Below, piece after piece: positions 36,739 to 47,102 of a stretch of DNA of 64,000 nucleotides. A program made the translations under genes and the position numbers. Numbering within the stretch: position 1 is the stretch's first letter; each line of letters starts with the position of its first letter. The notes under the pieces were generated by a model that was not told where the DNA came from, did not search any database, and saw only the letters and a program-made list of their open reading frames with translations. Origin of the DNA: Anoxybacter fermentans (lineage in GTDB: Bacteria; Bacillota; Halanaerobiia; DY22613); NCBI RefSeq assembly GCF_003991135.1, contig NZ_CP016379.1, positions 1,736,001 to 1,800,000 of the forward strand. The letters run 5' to 3'.

Positions 36739-36947
36739 ACTGCAAAAAGCTAATTTTAAGCGACATAGAAATTTTTCGCCAAATCATTTTAGCGAGATTT
36801 CCGACGAAATAAGGCCACATATGAGGATTGATGAGCTAATCAAGGGCCAGGAAGGCCCATTGATTAGTGTGCCTTATTTCGACTGAAATCGAGCTTTAGA
36901 TAGTTCGAAAAATTTCATTATAAAGCGAAAAATTAGCTTTTTGCAGT
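36739..36947. repeat. Palindromic MITE-like element, copy 9 (long form)
   Basis: Ends ACTGCAAAAAGC / GCTTTTTGCAGT, immediately after the IS6-like transposase remnant. Loops read TGAGGATT and CCAGGAAGG. Confidence 0.92.
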
Positions 36948-36949
36948 AT

Positions 36950-37387
36950 AATCATGTAAATATATCTTATTGGTGATATAGAACAAGCAGATAAAGTCAG
37001 AAATTAACTTTTTCTGGATTTTTATAGATTTCGGAAAGAGGTAGTATTTTATTGTTTCTTTTAAGGCTAATAAAATAGTGATATATGTTTATTAATAATC
37101 AAATTACTTTATTACTGTATTTTGTCTCATAGATGCCTGGAAAGATGTTCAGAGAGTACTAAATTTAAAAAAAGTGTCACGAATTCAGGTTTATTGTTAT
37201 AATACCATATTTATTCATATATTTCAAAATCGTTTTTTTTTATTAAATTGATTTATCTTATGTTATCTTGTTTTTACTCCTTTATTCTCTGTTATTTATT
37301 TTTTATCTTTAGTTCTTGGTTTTATACAATATTAGTTATTTTTTAATAAATCTGGATTTTGTTTTCATCTCTGGATTAATAAATATT
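36950..37387. other. Gene-free stretch; second half is a direct repeat
   Basis: AT-rich, with no gene. From about 37190 it is a near-identical copy of 58974 onward (TTATTGTTATAATACCAT..., then CTCGCCGTCAAATG). Confidence 0.6.
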
Positions 37388-37450
37388 CTCCTCGCCGTCA
37401 AATGTTATGAAAGATAAGTTGGCTCCGTTGAATTGATTGGTGAAGTGATT
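37190..37450 (+). repeat. Long direct repeat, left copy (partner 58974-59235)
   Basis: Shared words include ATTTATTCATATATTTCAAAATCG, TCTTATGTTATCTTGTTTTTA, TACAATATTAGTTAT and CTCGCCGTCAAATGTTATG, in the same order and spacing as the right copy. The two copies bracket the radical-SAM island. Confidence 0.85.
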
Positions 37451-38782
37451 TTGGAATAAACATTTAAATTTAATAACTTAACATTGAATTAAATACTCTT
37501 CTCCTTAAATTCATAACATTTGGAACACCATATCCAATCCTTTTGATCAATTTAATCTTGTTATTGATACCCTCAGCAAAGCCATTGGTTATCTTAGTCT
37601 TAAAATAATTTAGTATTTTTTCTTCCCATCTTTGTATTATCTTTTTTACCTGGTAAAAAGGTATCAGCTTGCTTTTTATTACTTCTTTATACCACCTTTT
37701 TAGAGCTCTGGTGGCTTCTTTTACATCATCTAGCTGCAATAAGTCTCTGAATTCCTCTTTTAGTTCCCAGGCTTTTTCTAAAGCTGGGCTGAGTTCAAAT
37801 AATTCGATGAGCTTTTCATGTTCTTCATTTGTCAGTTCTTCAGCTCGTTTTTGGAGTAATAAACGAATTTGAAAAAACTTTCTTCTCTGATGATTATTTA
37901 CTGTTTGTTGAACTTGTTTTCTAACTTCATCAAGGGCTCTGTTCATTAAAGTTACAAGGTGAAATTTATCTATAACAATTTTTGCATGAGTAAATGCTAC
38001 ATCTGCTACTGCTTTGAACGGCCGCCACATATCCATAGAGATTGATTGAATCTGTCGTCTTTGCTCATCTTCCCAACAATTAAAGTAGTCAATTAAATCA
38101 TCCTTTTTGCGAGTAGGTAAAATGTCAATTAACTCCCGATTAATTGGATCTGTAATGCTAACTCCATATTTATGGCGTTTTAAAACTGCAAATTCATCGA
38201 TACTGATGGCTTTTAATTGACTAAGTTTTGAAAGTTGTTGTTTAATGAGAGGGTCAACTACTTTTTTAACTGCATTATTAACAGCTGTATAACTTAACCC
38301 GTTTTCTTTAGCAACTTTAGAATAATCCTTGCTGACAGTTTCTTTAGCAAGATATTTATCAAAGCGTTTGGTTTTACGGGCATATTTATCAATACTTTCA
38401 TATTTTTCAGGGATACCCCTCTTATGACAATAAGGACAACGATATCTTTTCTTTAGAAGTCTAATGATTACTAGTTTACCTCTTATGGGGATGTCTCTAA
38501 TATTTTCCATTTTGTATCATGGATTTTATTAGTGATATTACCACACTGAGGACACACAATATGATTTTTCTTTGCTTCAGCAATAAAAATATACCTGTCC
38601 TCTGTTGAAATAATTTCAGTTGCAATAATGTCTGGCAAATCAAGAAATTTTATGATATTATTATCTTGCATTTGCTGGACTCCTTTCTTTGGTTTTTAGT
38701 TCGCAACTAATTAATTCAACGGAGCCAGCAAATGCCTTTTTATTTTTTATAATTTTTTCTTCACAACATTAATTATAGACCC
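37388..38782 (-). mobile_element. ISL3-family insertion sequence, copy C (transposase frameshifted)
   Basis: 1395 bp, the same length as A and B, but the left end is degraded (CTCCTCGCCGTC in place of GGCTCTCCGTC) and there is no clean 8-base duplication. Right after its right end, 38783-38819 repeats internal ISL3 sequence. So copy C appears to lie within, or to have recombined with, an older ISL3 remnant like the one at 59180-59425. Confidence 0.88.
37470..38671 (-). pseudogene. ISL3-family transposase (copy C), one-base deletion
   Basis: Same protein as copies A and B, but a single base is missing near 38506 (TATTTTCCATT against TATTTTGCCATT in copy A). This splits it into a 62-codon N-terminal piece (38483-38671) and a 346-codon piece starting MENIRDIPIRG. 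The zinc ribbon is cut from the catalytic domain, so the copy is probably inactive in cis but might be mobilised by A or B. Confidence 0.95.
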
Positions 38783-38891
38783 AAATAATTTAGTATTTTT
38801 TCTTCCCATCTTTGTAATATGTGTTTGACAAGATAAAACTCCTACATTTAACCATATTTGATGATGTCAAGAATTTTGTGTAAATGAATTT

Positions 38892-39505
38892 TCAAGAACC
38901 ATAACGCTCTTTGAAAAGTTGTTGTAATTGTTCTTTAGCACTTAAAAATCCTTTCATTTTTCTGTTACTCCATTTGGCATTATAGTCAATAACTTTCAAA
39001 TAAATAATCTTCTCAGCTGCTGTCTCAGTTGGTAAGCTGTTAACTGGATTTAACCTTTTACGAAGCTCTTTAATAGCTCTTTCTATCCAGTTGGTAGTAT
39101 AGATTGCCTTACGAATCGCAGATGGATACTTATATTAGAAGTTCGTTTTGTTCATTCCACCAACTTTGAGTAATTTTAGGATAAATTTGTTCCCATTTAT
39201 TACAAAATTCCTCTAATGCCTTTCTGGCATATTCCATATCAGGAGCATTATAAATGGTTTTTAAATCTTCTGTTATCTCGTTTATATGCTTTTTACGTAC
39301 TTTAGTTATAGTGTTTCTAACCTTATGCACAATACACCGTTGTACGTCAGCTTTAGGATAAACTTTGAGAAATGCATCCCTTAATCCGGGAAGACCATCC
39401 ATGACACCCAATAAAACTTCTTCCAGCCCCCTGGACTTTAAGTTTAACAAAACTTTTTCCCAGAGAGCAGAAGATTCTGAAGCTCCTATTCTATTCTGAA
39501 AACCA
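38892..39505 (-). pseudogene. IS256-family transposase, C-terminal half
   Basis: Reads GASESSALWEKVLLNLKSRG, VMDGLPGLRDAFLKVYPKADVQRCIVHKVRNT, then after a frameshift near 39135 YKYPSAIRKAIYTTNWIERAIKELRKRLN and finally KERYGS. These are the second and third DDE blocks of the mutator family. The N-terminal half lies at 42826-43400. Confidence 0.85.
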
Positions 39506-39585
39506 ATTTTAAAGAAAAAAGACCCTCTTAAGTTCCGTTATTTCTTTCAAAACAGAACACAGAGTCTATGTTTGAATGTAAATTT

Positions 39586-40818
39586 CTATGCACTTTTTTT
39601 CTCTATGTTAATACTGTAACCTAGTTTTTCCAACTTGCGAACCAGGTTATGTACAATTTTATCCTCTTTTCTTTTTTCAAAGTAATCTGCGCCAAGTTCC
39701 TGATACGGCTGATTTTTCTTCAAAATGTGATAAACAATTGTTAGAATTGTGTGGGCAACAGCTATGCAGGCGCGATTAGACCCACGGCGGGCGGCAAGTC
39801 TGCGGTATTGGGCGGAAAGATAAGTATTTTTTGTTCGAGAGGCTGACCTACTGGCTTCAACCAATGTTGACCGAAGGTGCTTATTTCCTTTTGTCGTTCG
39901 TCCGGATTTCCGCTTTCCGGCACTTTCATTGTTGTCTGGAGCTATTCCGGCTCATGATGCCAGATGCTTAGATGAAGGAAATCTGTCCATATTTATACTG
40001 ATTTCTGCAATAATTTGTTCAGCAATACGTCTTCCAACTCCCGGAATAGTATCTAAAAGCTCCAGGCAATGTTCAAAAGGGCGCATACATCTTTCGATTT
40101 CAAGATTAAGCTGTTCAATTTGTTGGTCTAAGAAGTCAATGTGTTTTAATTGGACAGATAAAATCATTTTTTGATGGTGCCCAATAAGTCCCTCTAATGC
40201 TTTTTCTAAGAGAGGTATTTTATTTCGTAATTTACCTTTTGCTAATTGTGCAATAACTTTTGGATCAGGTTTATCACTATTGATAAGTTGTTCAAGCATT
40301 TTTCGGCCGGATTTGCCCAAAATATCAGTAGCAACAGAAGAAAGTTTGATATTAGCACCTTCTAAAATTTTTTGCAAACGGTTAACCTCTCTAGAACGTT
40401 CATCAATTAAACTGCGGCGATAGCGAGTTAGTTCCCGTAATTCTCTCTGTTCACGGTTGGGGATATAGCTGCCTTTTAATAAGCCATATTGCAAAAGTTC
40501 AGCAATCCATTCAGCATCTTTAACATCAGTCTTTCGCCCTGGAACCGCCTTAATATGTCTGGCATTTACAACAAGTGTTTCAATCTGTTCAACTTCCAAA
40601 AGATTGTAGATGGGTTTCCAATAAACGCCTGTACTTTCCATTGCCACACAGCTGCAATCATTTTGCTTAATCCAATCTACAAGTTCTAAGATATCAGCCG
40701 TCATGGTGCCGAAAGTTCTAATTTCTTTGCCTTCAGGAGTAATGATGCAGGCAGTGATACTTTTTTTGTGGACATCCAGACCACAACATCTTTCATGAAG
40801 TATTTGCATATGCATCAC
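39586..40818 (-). pseudogene. IS110-family transposase with one in-frame UGA
   Basis: One frame of 411 codons interrupted only by TGA at about 39951-39949. The N-terminal DEDD RuvC-like domain is clear (CCGLDVHKKSITACII; VAMESTGVYWKPIYNLL; GRKTDVKDAEWIAELLQYGLL). The C-terminal domain (DTIPGVGRRIAEQIIAEI, then HLAS-stop-AGIAPDNNESAGKRKSGRTTKG) holds the conserved serine-region motif. The family has Trp at the UGA, so TGG to TGA is a nonsense mutation. Confidence 0.88.
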
Positions 40819-41269
40819 CTTTCGAAAGAAAATTAAAGAAAAGGAATGAAGTTAAAGCGACAACTTATTTTATAGAAAAACAATCTATTTTGCGTGCTTT
40901 CCTGGAAAAGGAAACAACAATCAGTGATACATGAAAGTTGTCGGGGTCCGTCTATAAGTCGGACTCACAGTACCAGTTAGCTTCGACCTCTACATCTAAC
41001 TTCAATATTATATTTATTATATAACAATTGTTGGGCAAAGTATAGTTTTCATAGTTCAAAGCTTTTTGCGTTGTGCGTCTTTTTTTATTAAAAAACAAAA
41101 AATTACTCTATTAATTTTCTTAATAAAAATTGGTAATTTTCTTTATTGTTACCTAATAACCAGTCATTGTATATTATTACAAAAAGAAAGTTCTAATTTT
41201 GGGTATACCTACCCCTTATAATTCGAGAAGTCTTTTTTAAAATCTAAACTAAATCCTTAATTTGTATCA

Positions 41270-42577
41270 TTAAGCCGGTTCAACCAGACTTCTCATCTTG
41301 TCTCTCTGGTTTTCTTTAATACGGTCTACTGCCATCGTCAACATTATTATCAATGCCAGAGAACAGCGCATTTTCATCTTTTTCAAACCACGAATAGTAT
41401 GTCTTTCAAAACCATAACATACATCCAGACGGCTATTTACTCTTTCTATCGCTGTCCGTCCTTTATATTCCCTTTCCCAACGATAACTGGAACGCGCTAT
41501 CGGTGTAAATATTCTCCTATCTTCCGATAATTTTATCCTTATACAATTTGATACCTTGCATTCGCATTCTTTTTGCCCTTTACATTCTATCCCATAGTGA
41601 ACAGCCGGACAACGATATTTTAATGTCTCTCTATCCTTTTCAAATCCTCCATATGCCATTTGTCGTCTTTTTGCTGTTTCTGGACAATAACAATATACTG
41701 TTCCGCGATAGTCATACACTATATTATCATAATTAGACAACAACTTTGTTTTTTCTCCATCTCGCCACATATTTCTTATATCTATTACAGGTTTTATTTT
41801 ATAGTCATCCCACAATTTTTTTATCAATTTGCTATCATCATAACCTCTGTCTGCCAGAAATATCTCACAGTCTTTTATTATTTCTGGATGTTTTTCTTCC
41901 ACTTCTCTTAAAAGTTTATGCGCCACCGGAACCTCGTGAACTGAAGCTTTTGTAACTTCAAATTCTACCGGCAATTCATAATCAGCATCTACTATCAAAT
42001 GAAGTTTATAACCAAACCAATTTTTTATCTTCTTCCACAAAGTGCCGTCTTCATGTTCGCCTTGATATACCTTTCTTCCAAAGTCTGCATCAACATCCCT
42101 GCGTCCATCTCTTTTTTTCTTATTCTTATGAAGCTTTGCAAAACTTTCTATTTCTTTTCCATCTATCGCCAGTCTTTTCCCATAATCAGGTAGCAATTCT
42201 TTTAGCTGATCTACTAAATAATCAAATATCTTATCTATCTCTTCCTGGTTTTCCATTATCTTTTTTAAAAATCGAGAGTAAACCCAGGAGGGTGGTACTT
42301 TATTACTAAAACCACACATAGCCCTTAATTGGCCGTTTCTAGATAATTCTCGCCTTAAACTCTCAATTGTTTCATGTTGATAAACAATCCCAGCCAGGAT
42401 TGAATTCCACATTGCTCTTATCTCATAATCATTTCTTCCTTTGCCACGTTCCCTTTCTAATTTTTTCATTAATTCTTCATCAGGCATATATTCTATAACC
42501 AACCGCAGCCTTTCCAGATCACCTAAATTTTCAATTTCAGTGTAGCAAAATAATCTTTGTTGTGGTATAATAGCCAT
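41270..42577 (-). CDS. DDE transposase of IS5/IS1182-like type (intact)
   Basis: 435 residues. An N-terminal DUF772-like region (ELMKKLERERGKGRNDYEIRAMWNSILAGIVYQHETIESLRREL) precedes the catalytic domain: LAIDGKEIESFAK (first Asp), FLADRGYDDSKLIKKL (second Asp) and YKGRTAIERVNSRLDVCYGFE (Glu). A cysteine-rich insert (YCPETAKRR..CKGQKECECKVSNC) lies before the last block. It is inserted, together with the IS110 element, inside an IS256 transposase gene. An AGGGTGAT/GGTTCACCCT inverted repeat at 42581-42655 marks the upstream end. Confidence 0.85.
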   Translation of the reverse strand: MAIIPQQRLFCYTEIENLGDLERLRLVIEYMPDEELMKKLERERGKGRNDYEIRAMWNSILAGIVYQHETIESLRRELSRNGQLRAMCGFSNKVPPSWVYSRFLKKIMENQEEIDKIFDYLVDQLKELLPDYGKRLAIDGKEIESFAKLHKNKKKRDGRRDVDADFGRKVYQGEHEDGTLWKKIKNWFGYKLHLIVDADYELPVEFEVTKASVHEVPVAHKLLREVEEKHPEIIKDCEIFLADRGYDDSKLIKKLWDDYKIKPVIDIRNMWRDGEKTKLLSNYDNIVYDYRGTVYCYCPETAKRRQMAYGGFEKDRETLKYRCPAVHYGIECKGQKECECKVSNCIRIKLSEDRRIFTPIARSSYRWEREYKGRTAIERVNSRLDVCYGFERHTIRGLKKMKMRCSLALIIMLTMAVDRIKENQRDKMRSLVEPA

Positions 42578-42782
42578 AGGGTGATTCCTCCTTTCGTGTG
42601 ATTTTCTTGGCTAATTACTATTATATCACAAAATCACGGAGGTTCACCCTACTTTTTTTATTCTGGGGGCAATTTTTAATATCTTTACGATTTACCCTAA
42701 TAAAACCGGTATTTTAATATGTTTTTTGGGGTAAAGAAGTTTCCATTAACTCTATTTTTGTTGATATATCAAGACTTATTTA

Positions 42783-43400
42783 CTACGCAAAATACTCGTT
42801 CAGATGGTGATGCAAAGCATCATGAGGGTCTATATAGAAATCAAGAATCTCTCTATAACCTTCTTCATCGATGCCAATGATCACATATACAGATTCATTG
42901 TCAACATACTCACGACGCAACTTTACACTCATACCATCAGTGTATAGAACGTTATAACGTCTTTTGAATTTACGTTGATGCCATTTATTCAGTTCTTCTA
43001 AAGCAACATCTGTTAAATTGCTGACAGAGGATGCGCTATATTTGGTACCGTACATTTTTTCAATAGTTTCAGCAATATCTCTGGTACTGAGACCTTTGGC
43101 ATACATGTTGATGATCATTTTTTCTAACCAATTATCACAACGCTGATAAGGCTCAAAAAGAACAGTTTTAAATTCACCATTTCGATCCCGTGGCACCTTT
43201 AAATCCTGAATATTACCATATTTAGTTTTAAAGCTGCGAGTATAATAACCATTGCGACTATTACCTGAGTTTTTACCTTTAGGGTCATATTTTTCATAAT
43301 TTAAAAACTCAGTCAGTTCAGCCTTGAGGAGTTTTTGAATAAATTCTTTAATCAAATCAGTTAATAAACTATCTAAATTGCCAATAACTTTTGAAGTATA
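42783..43400 (-). pseudogene. IS256-family transposase, N-terminal half
   Basis: Reads SLLTDLIKEFIQKLLKAEL, KNSGNSRNGYYTRSFKTKYGNIQDLKVPRDRNGEF, CDNWLEKMIINMYAKGLSTRDIAETIEKMYG and VLYTDGMSVKLRREYVDNESVYVIIGIDEEGYREILDFYI, which is the mutator N-terminal region and first Asp block. After DFYI it runs into foreign sequence and stops. Confidence 0.88.
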
Positions 43401-43536
43401 CTATTCATAAGTGGAATCCTCCTTTAAGTTGAGATTTTTGTTTGGCAAACAATTACTTTAACCTTTCAAAGAGGATTACCTTTTTTATTTATGTAAGATC
43501 TCACAAAGTAATTTACACAAAATATTATACACTACT

Positions 43537-43671
43537 TCATTTGAAAAATATTAGTTTAAATATAACAAAGTAAGCTAAAATAAAAACTAATGCTAAAATA
43601 GTAAGAAATAGATCTTTTTTTATAATAGAGTAAATTATAAGAAATACTATTAATATTATCCATATATCCAT
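43537..43671 (-). CDS. 44-residue hydrophobic membrane peptide
   Basis: From ATG 43671 (GGGGTG six bases before it) the frame reads MDIWIILIVFLIIYSIIKKD, then a second hydrophobic run LFLTILALVFILAYFVIFKLIFF ending in K. Two membrane spans, N-terminal acidic residue, central KKD turn. Translation signals are good, but no family is recognised. It could be a small regulatory peptide, a toxin of a lost pair, or a fragment. Confidence 0.4.
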   Translation of the reverse strand: MDIWIILIVFLIIYSIIKKDLFLTILALVFILAYFVIFKLIFFK

Positions 43672-43739
43672 AAAATATCACCCCGCAATAAAATTAATAA
43701 ACTCAGGTATTTGTAAAATACATAAAAATTCTTAATATC

Positions 43740-44200
43740 TTTACCATTAGTTTATTAACTACAGTATTATCACTTAAGAAAGTTTTTGGATTAAAGAAAG
43801 TTCCTGATCAGTCCCAGTTCACCAGGATTAAGAAAAAATTTACTGATCAATTAGAACTTTTCTTTCATAATCTTGTAGATATTACTGAACTCATTTGCAA
43901 AAAACTTGATAAAGATTTAGCTTCTAGTCTTATCTTTTATACCTCTGGTATGTGAAGCTTATAACACCAAAAATAACCTTAAATATCTTAACTCTCACAT
44001 TAAAAGAGTTAAGCACCAATATGAAGATAAACCTGATGTAGATTCATATAAAATGATTTATAGGCTTATGCCTTCTTCAGCTTCTGTTAATAATACCTTG
44101 AATCTGCTACCACAACCCCGATTTAAAATTCTTCTAATAGCAGTATTAGGAGAAACAGTCCTCACCGGTGATGAATCAAAATCTGTCAATTGATGTGAAA
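43740..44200 (+). pseudogene. Decayed transposase (IS1182/ISNCY-like) N-terminal part
   Basis: Plus-strand reading gives LSLKKVFGLKKVPDQSQFTRIKKKFTDQLELFFHNLVDITELICKKLDKDL, then SSLIFYTSG and, after a frameshift, NTKNNLKYLNSHIKRVKHQYEDKPDVDSYKMIYRLMPSSASVN. DTSGIEAYxxENNPKY is a known transposase word, here corrupted. Several stops, no catalytic core. Confidence 0.55.
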
Positions 44201-44426
44201 CTACAATCTCCAAATTAATCCCCACCAAACACTATTAATTATATACAAAAGTTTATAGAACATAACAAGAAAAAACCACCAATAATTGATCGGTGGTTAT
44301 TAATTATATTACCGTGAAAATATTGCTGTCTTGTACCCGAGTTCGACAGCTCATAGGTAAAAAAATATCTAATGAAAGCCGTTATTACAACATCCATAAA
44401 GGTTTGACTCCTTTTTAAAGCTGTAC

Positions 44427-45480
44427 CTATGATTTTGGCTCAATTTTTGGATACCCTGAAGGCTTCTTGATTCCCATCATTTCAAGGATCTTAAGCTGTT
44501 CCTTGGTTAATTCCGTACATTGATATACCTCTCCAGAATTAAAAATAAATTTTCCTATTTTGATCTTATCTAATTCATAGCGAAGATTTCTCCAGGTCAT
44601 CTTTGTAGCATTTTCTGCAACCCTAACTAATAATAAAGCTAACCATGATAGTAATACATGGGCTCTGATTCTTTCTTCTAATCGATGATATACCGGCCTT
44701 ATCTCTAAGTCATTTTTTAGTTTCCTAAATGAGTCTTCTATCTCTACAAGCTGTTTATACCCTAAAGCTACATCTTCAGCTGAAAGGGTATCATCTGATG
44801 TGGTAATTAGATATTTGCCGTCATATTTTTCTTCTTCCCTGACTTTCATTCTGTTAAGCTTTAAGCGACCGCCTTTCAATTGCCTGATATACTTGCCATA
44901 AGTAGGATGAGACCTCAAGTTACACATAGCTTTAGTATGTGCTTTACCGGATAATTGTCTTAAAGACTTTAACTGGCTTTCTATTTCTTTGATAATCTGT
45001 TCTCTTTGTTCTTTCTGCCTTTTGGCTTCTAAAGGATTATAGGCTAAAACATAACGCTTTCTTGCTTCACCATCACCAACTATGATTTCTTTTATCTCAA
45101 GGTTATCTTTAATCTTTTGATAACGTCCTGAACGGGCCAGGGCTTCTTTTACTTCTTTCTTGCTGGAGCGAAGTTTTTCTCCCATTATGTAATGGCCGCC
45201 TGCTCTCTGTAAATAGCGTTTATTTTCACCTGAAGCAAACCCACAGTCCATAACTGAGATGACTCGACCTAATTTCCAGCCTATCAGGTCATCTTTAACT
45301 TCCTGAATAACAGACATATCAGAATTATTACCAGGCCAGACCCAGCTTTTAATTGGAATACCATCTCTAGTAACAGCTAAACCTACAACCATCTTGACTA
45401 AATCAGGCCTTTTATCCTTTTCGGGTACCTCACCTGGTTGAACTTCAAAATAACTGGAGGTGGTATCAAAGTTGATATAT
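44427..45480 (-). pseudogene. IS1634-like transposase, 5'-truncated
   Basis: The open frame 44427-45392 (MVVGLAVTRDGIPIKSWVWPGNNSD...) extends upstream without an ATG to INFDTTSSYFEVQPGEVPEKDKRPDLVK at about 45480, where it is cut. The catalytic domain is visible: VMDCGFASGENKRYLQRAG, LITTSDDTLSAEDVALGYKQLVEIEDSFRKLKNDLEIRPVYHR (the Glu block) and the RIRAHVLLSWLALLLVRV tail. The N-terminal third is missing, so it is not mobile by itself. Confidence 0.85.
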
Positions 45481-45534
45481 CAGGATCCTTACTCAAAAAC
45501 AAGTCTAAATATACCTATTTACTGTCGAACTCGG

Positions 45535-45632
45535 GATAAGGGAAGATGAAATTTCCAGGAAAAAAGAAAGAGAATTATCCCAGAGTGAGAGGAGAGGTTT
45601 TATCTGCGGTTTTATGGAAAAAAACATAGTAA
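45535..45632 (+). pseudogene. 3' tail copy of the 30.9-kb methyltransferase
   Basis: ATAAGGGAAGATGAAATTTCC, GAATTATCCCAGAGTGAGAG and TTTTATCTGCG repeat 31500-31590 with few changes. The protein words DIREDEIS..KERELSQSER.GFICG are recognisable, but the rest of the gene is gone, cut by the IS1634-like element. Confidence 0.8.
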
Positions 45633-45745
45633 TAAGCAAGCTAAATAAACCAGAAATTAATTTATCCCTTTATCTCCTTTAATGAATAAAGGATAATTTT
45701 TCTGAAAATATTTCAACTTCATTAATTTACTTATCTAATCACTAT

Positions 45746-47083
45746 TTACTTTTCTATATATTTTTTTAATAAATCCCAATGTGTCTTGTTTTGTTTACAG
45801 ATAGTCAATTGAACTACCAATTCTTCGACTATCATTCGATTATACATGCAAATTTGTGAATTTAATTGTGTTAAATCGAGAACTCCATCACGAAGTAAAT
45901 AAATCATACAATACGTACATACATTATATATCCAACATGTACGACAGTCCTTAAAAAACGTTGTTTTGCGCAATGAAGCCAAATATTTCTGTTTTTGAGC
46001 CAATTTTTTTGCAAAATCATGCGGTGAATCATCCACGTGTGCAATTTTCATATTCTCCTGACATGCAAGACCATTGCAGGGGTAAATATTCCCAGAAGAA
46101 TTGACGGCTAACTTGCTAAATCCTGCCAGACAAAAGAGTTTATGACTTTCCTGGTTCAATAATCGACGTAAATACAAGTTCATTGCAACAGTCAAAAACG
46201 GTTCCTGGCCCGCTCTCAACTTTTTAAACTCCCTTTTAATCAATTCTACAAATGATTGCCAATCTTCATATACCAGAGGATACTTAGTACAATCTACGGC
46301 AACCGGGCTAATATGCACCTGAGTCTGTAATTTTAAATTGTTACGAAAATCATCAATAATATCAAAAACTTTTACTCCTTTTTTTACATGATTTATATTA
46401 TAAGTAACTTCAATACAGTTTAGCATTCCAGTCGTCTCTTGTATTTTTGCGATATTATTTATTACTCTATGATAGGTCCCCTTACCTGCCAAATCTACTC
46501 TAGACAAATCATGAATTTCTTTATTTCCATCTAAACTTACACTTACCACAATTTTATACTTTTTAATCAATTCAATAATTGAATCATTTAGAATAGTTCC
46601 ATTAGTATTTAAACCAAATCGGGGCATCATACCAGACATGTTTTTCACTTTTTCTGTCACATATTCACATACTAATCGAATGATTTTTGTATTCAGTAAA
46701 GGTTCTCCACCAAAAAATTGAATATTATGAACTTTATCAAAATGTTGAAAAACCAAATCTATGGCCTTAATTGCAATTTCTTCACTCATCAAATCAGCTG
46801 ACTCTCCATATGTCCCATGTTTATTATAACAATAACTACAGCGTAGGTTACAATCATTAGCAACATTAAGTAAAAGAATATTTAAATTTTTACCATCCTG
46901 GAATAATTCTATTTCTGTAAGTGGTGAATTATCAATAATTGGTTCCTGTTTTTGAATTACTGCTTTAATTTTATCTTTAGTTTCCTCAGATATTTGATAA
47001 AATTTTAAATTCTTTTTTAAAAAAAGTATATTTAAGTCATTTCTTTCTATAATATGAACTTCACTGGGATCAAAATATGGCAT
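45746..47083 (-). CDS. Radical SAM/SPASM peptide-modifying enzyme (island, third unit)
   Basis: About 445 residues from ATG 47083 (MPYFDPSEV), picked because AAGGGGGT lies 7 bases before it; the longer frame overlaps the preceding gene. Residues 1-60 are a small winged or PqqD-like N-terminal part. The core Cx3Cx2C is C78, C82, C85 (NDCNLRCSYCYN), with FFGGEPLLN, LNTNGTI and VVSVSLDGNKEIHD following. The C-terminal SPASM cysteines are visible: KLFCLAGFSKLAVNSSGNIYPCNG, then DCRTCWIYNVCTYC and QICMYN. Such enzymes install thioether or C-C crosslinks in ribosomal peptides. Its partner is probably the 86-residue protein just upstream (19 bases). Confidence 0.88.
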   Translation of the reverse strand: MPYFDPSEVHIIERNDLNILFLKKNLKFYQISEETKDKIKAVIQKQEPIIDNSPLTEIELFQDGKNLNILLLNVANDCNLRCSYCYNKHGTYGESADLMSEEIAIKAIDLVFQHFDKVHNIQFFGGEPLLNTKIIRLVCEYVTEKVKNMSGMMPRFGLNTNGTILNDSIIELIKKYKIVVSVSLDGNKEIHDLSRVDLAGKGTYHRVINNIAKIQETTGMLNCIEVTYNINHVKKGVKVFDIIDDFRNNLKLQTQVHISPVAVDCTKYPLVYEDWQSFVELIKREFKKLRAGQEPFLTVAMNLYLRRLLNQESHKLFCLAGFSKLAVNSSGNIYPCNGLACQENMKIAHVDDSPHDFAKKLAQKQKYLASLRKTTFFKDCRTCWIYNVCTYCMIYLLRDGVLDLTQLNSQICMYNRMIVEELVVQLTICKQNKTHWDLLKKYIEK

Positions 47084-47102
47084 AAATAACCCCCTTATTT
47101 TC

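Larger units (their letters stand above)
38868..43525 (-). mobile_element. IS256-family element split by two nested insertions
   Basis: The outer ends AATTTTGTGTAAAT (near 38873) and ATTTACACAAAAT (near 43510) are inverted repeats. Inside, the C-terminal half of a mutator transposase (38892-39500) is separated from the N-terminal half (about 42826-43400) by an IS110-family element and an IS5/IS1182-like element. The order of events is IS256 first, then the two others. Confidence 0.72.

Noticed and set aside
39949-39951. Selenocysteine in the IS110 transposase
   Set aside because: The family has Trp there and no SECIS-like hairpin is evident; a nonsense mutation is simpler.
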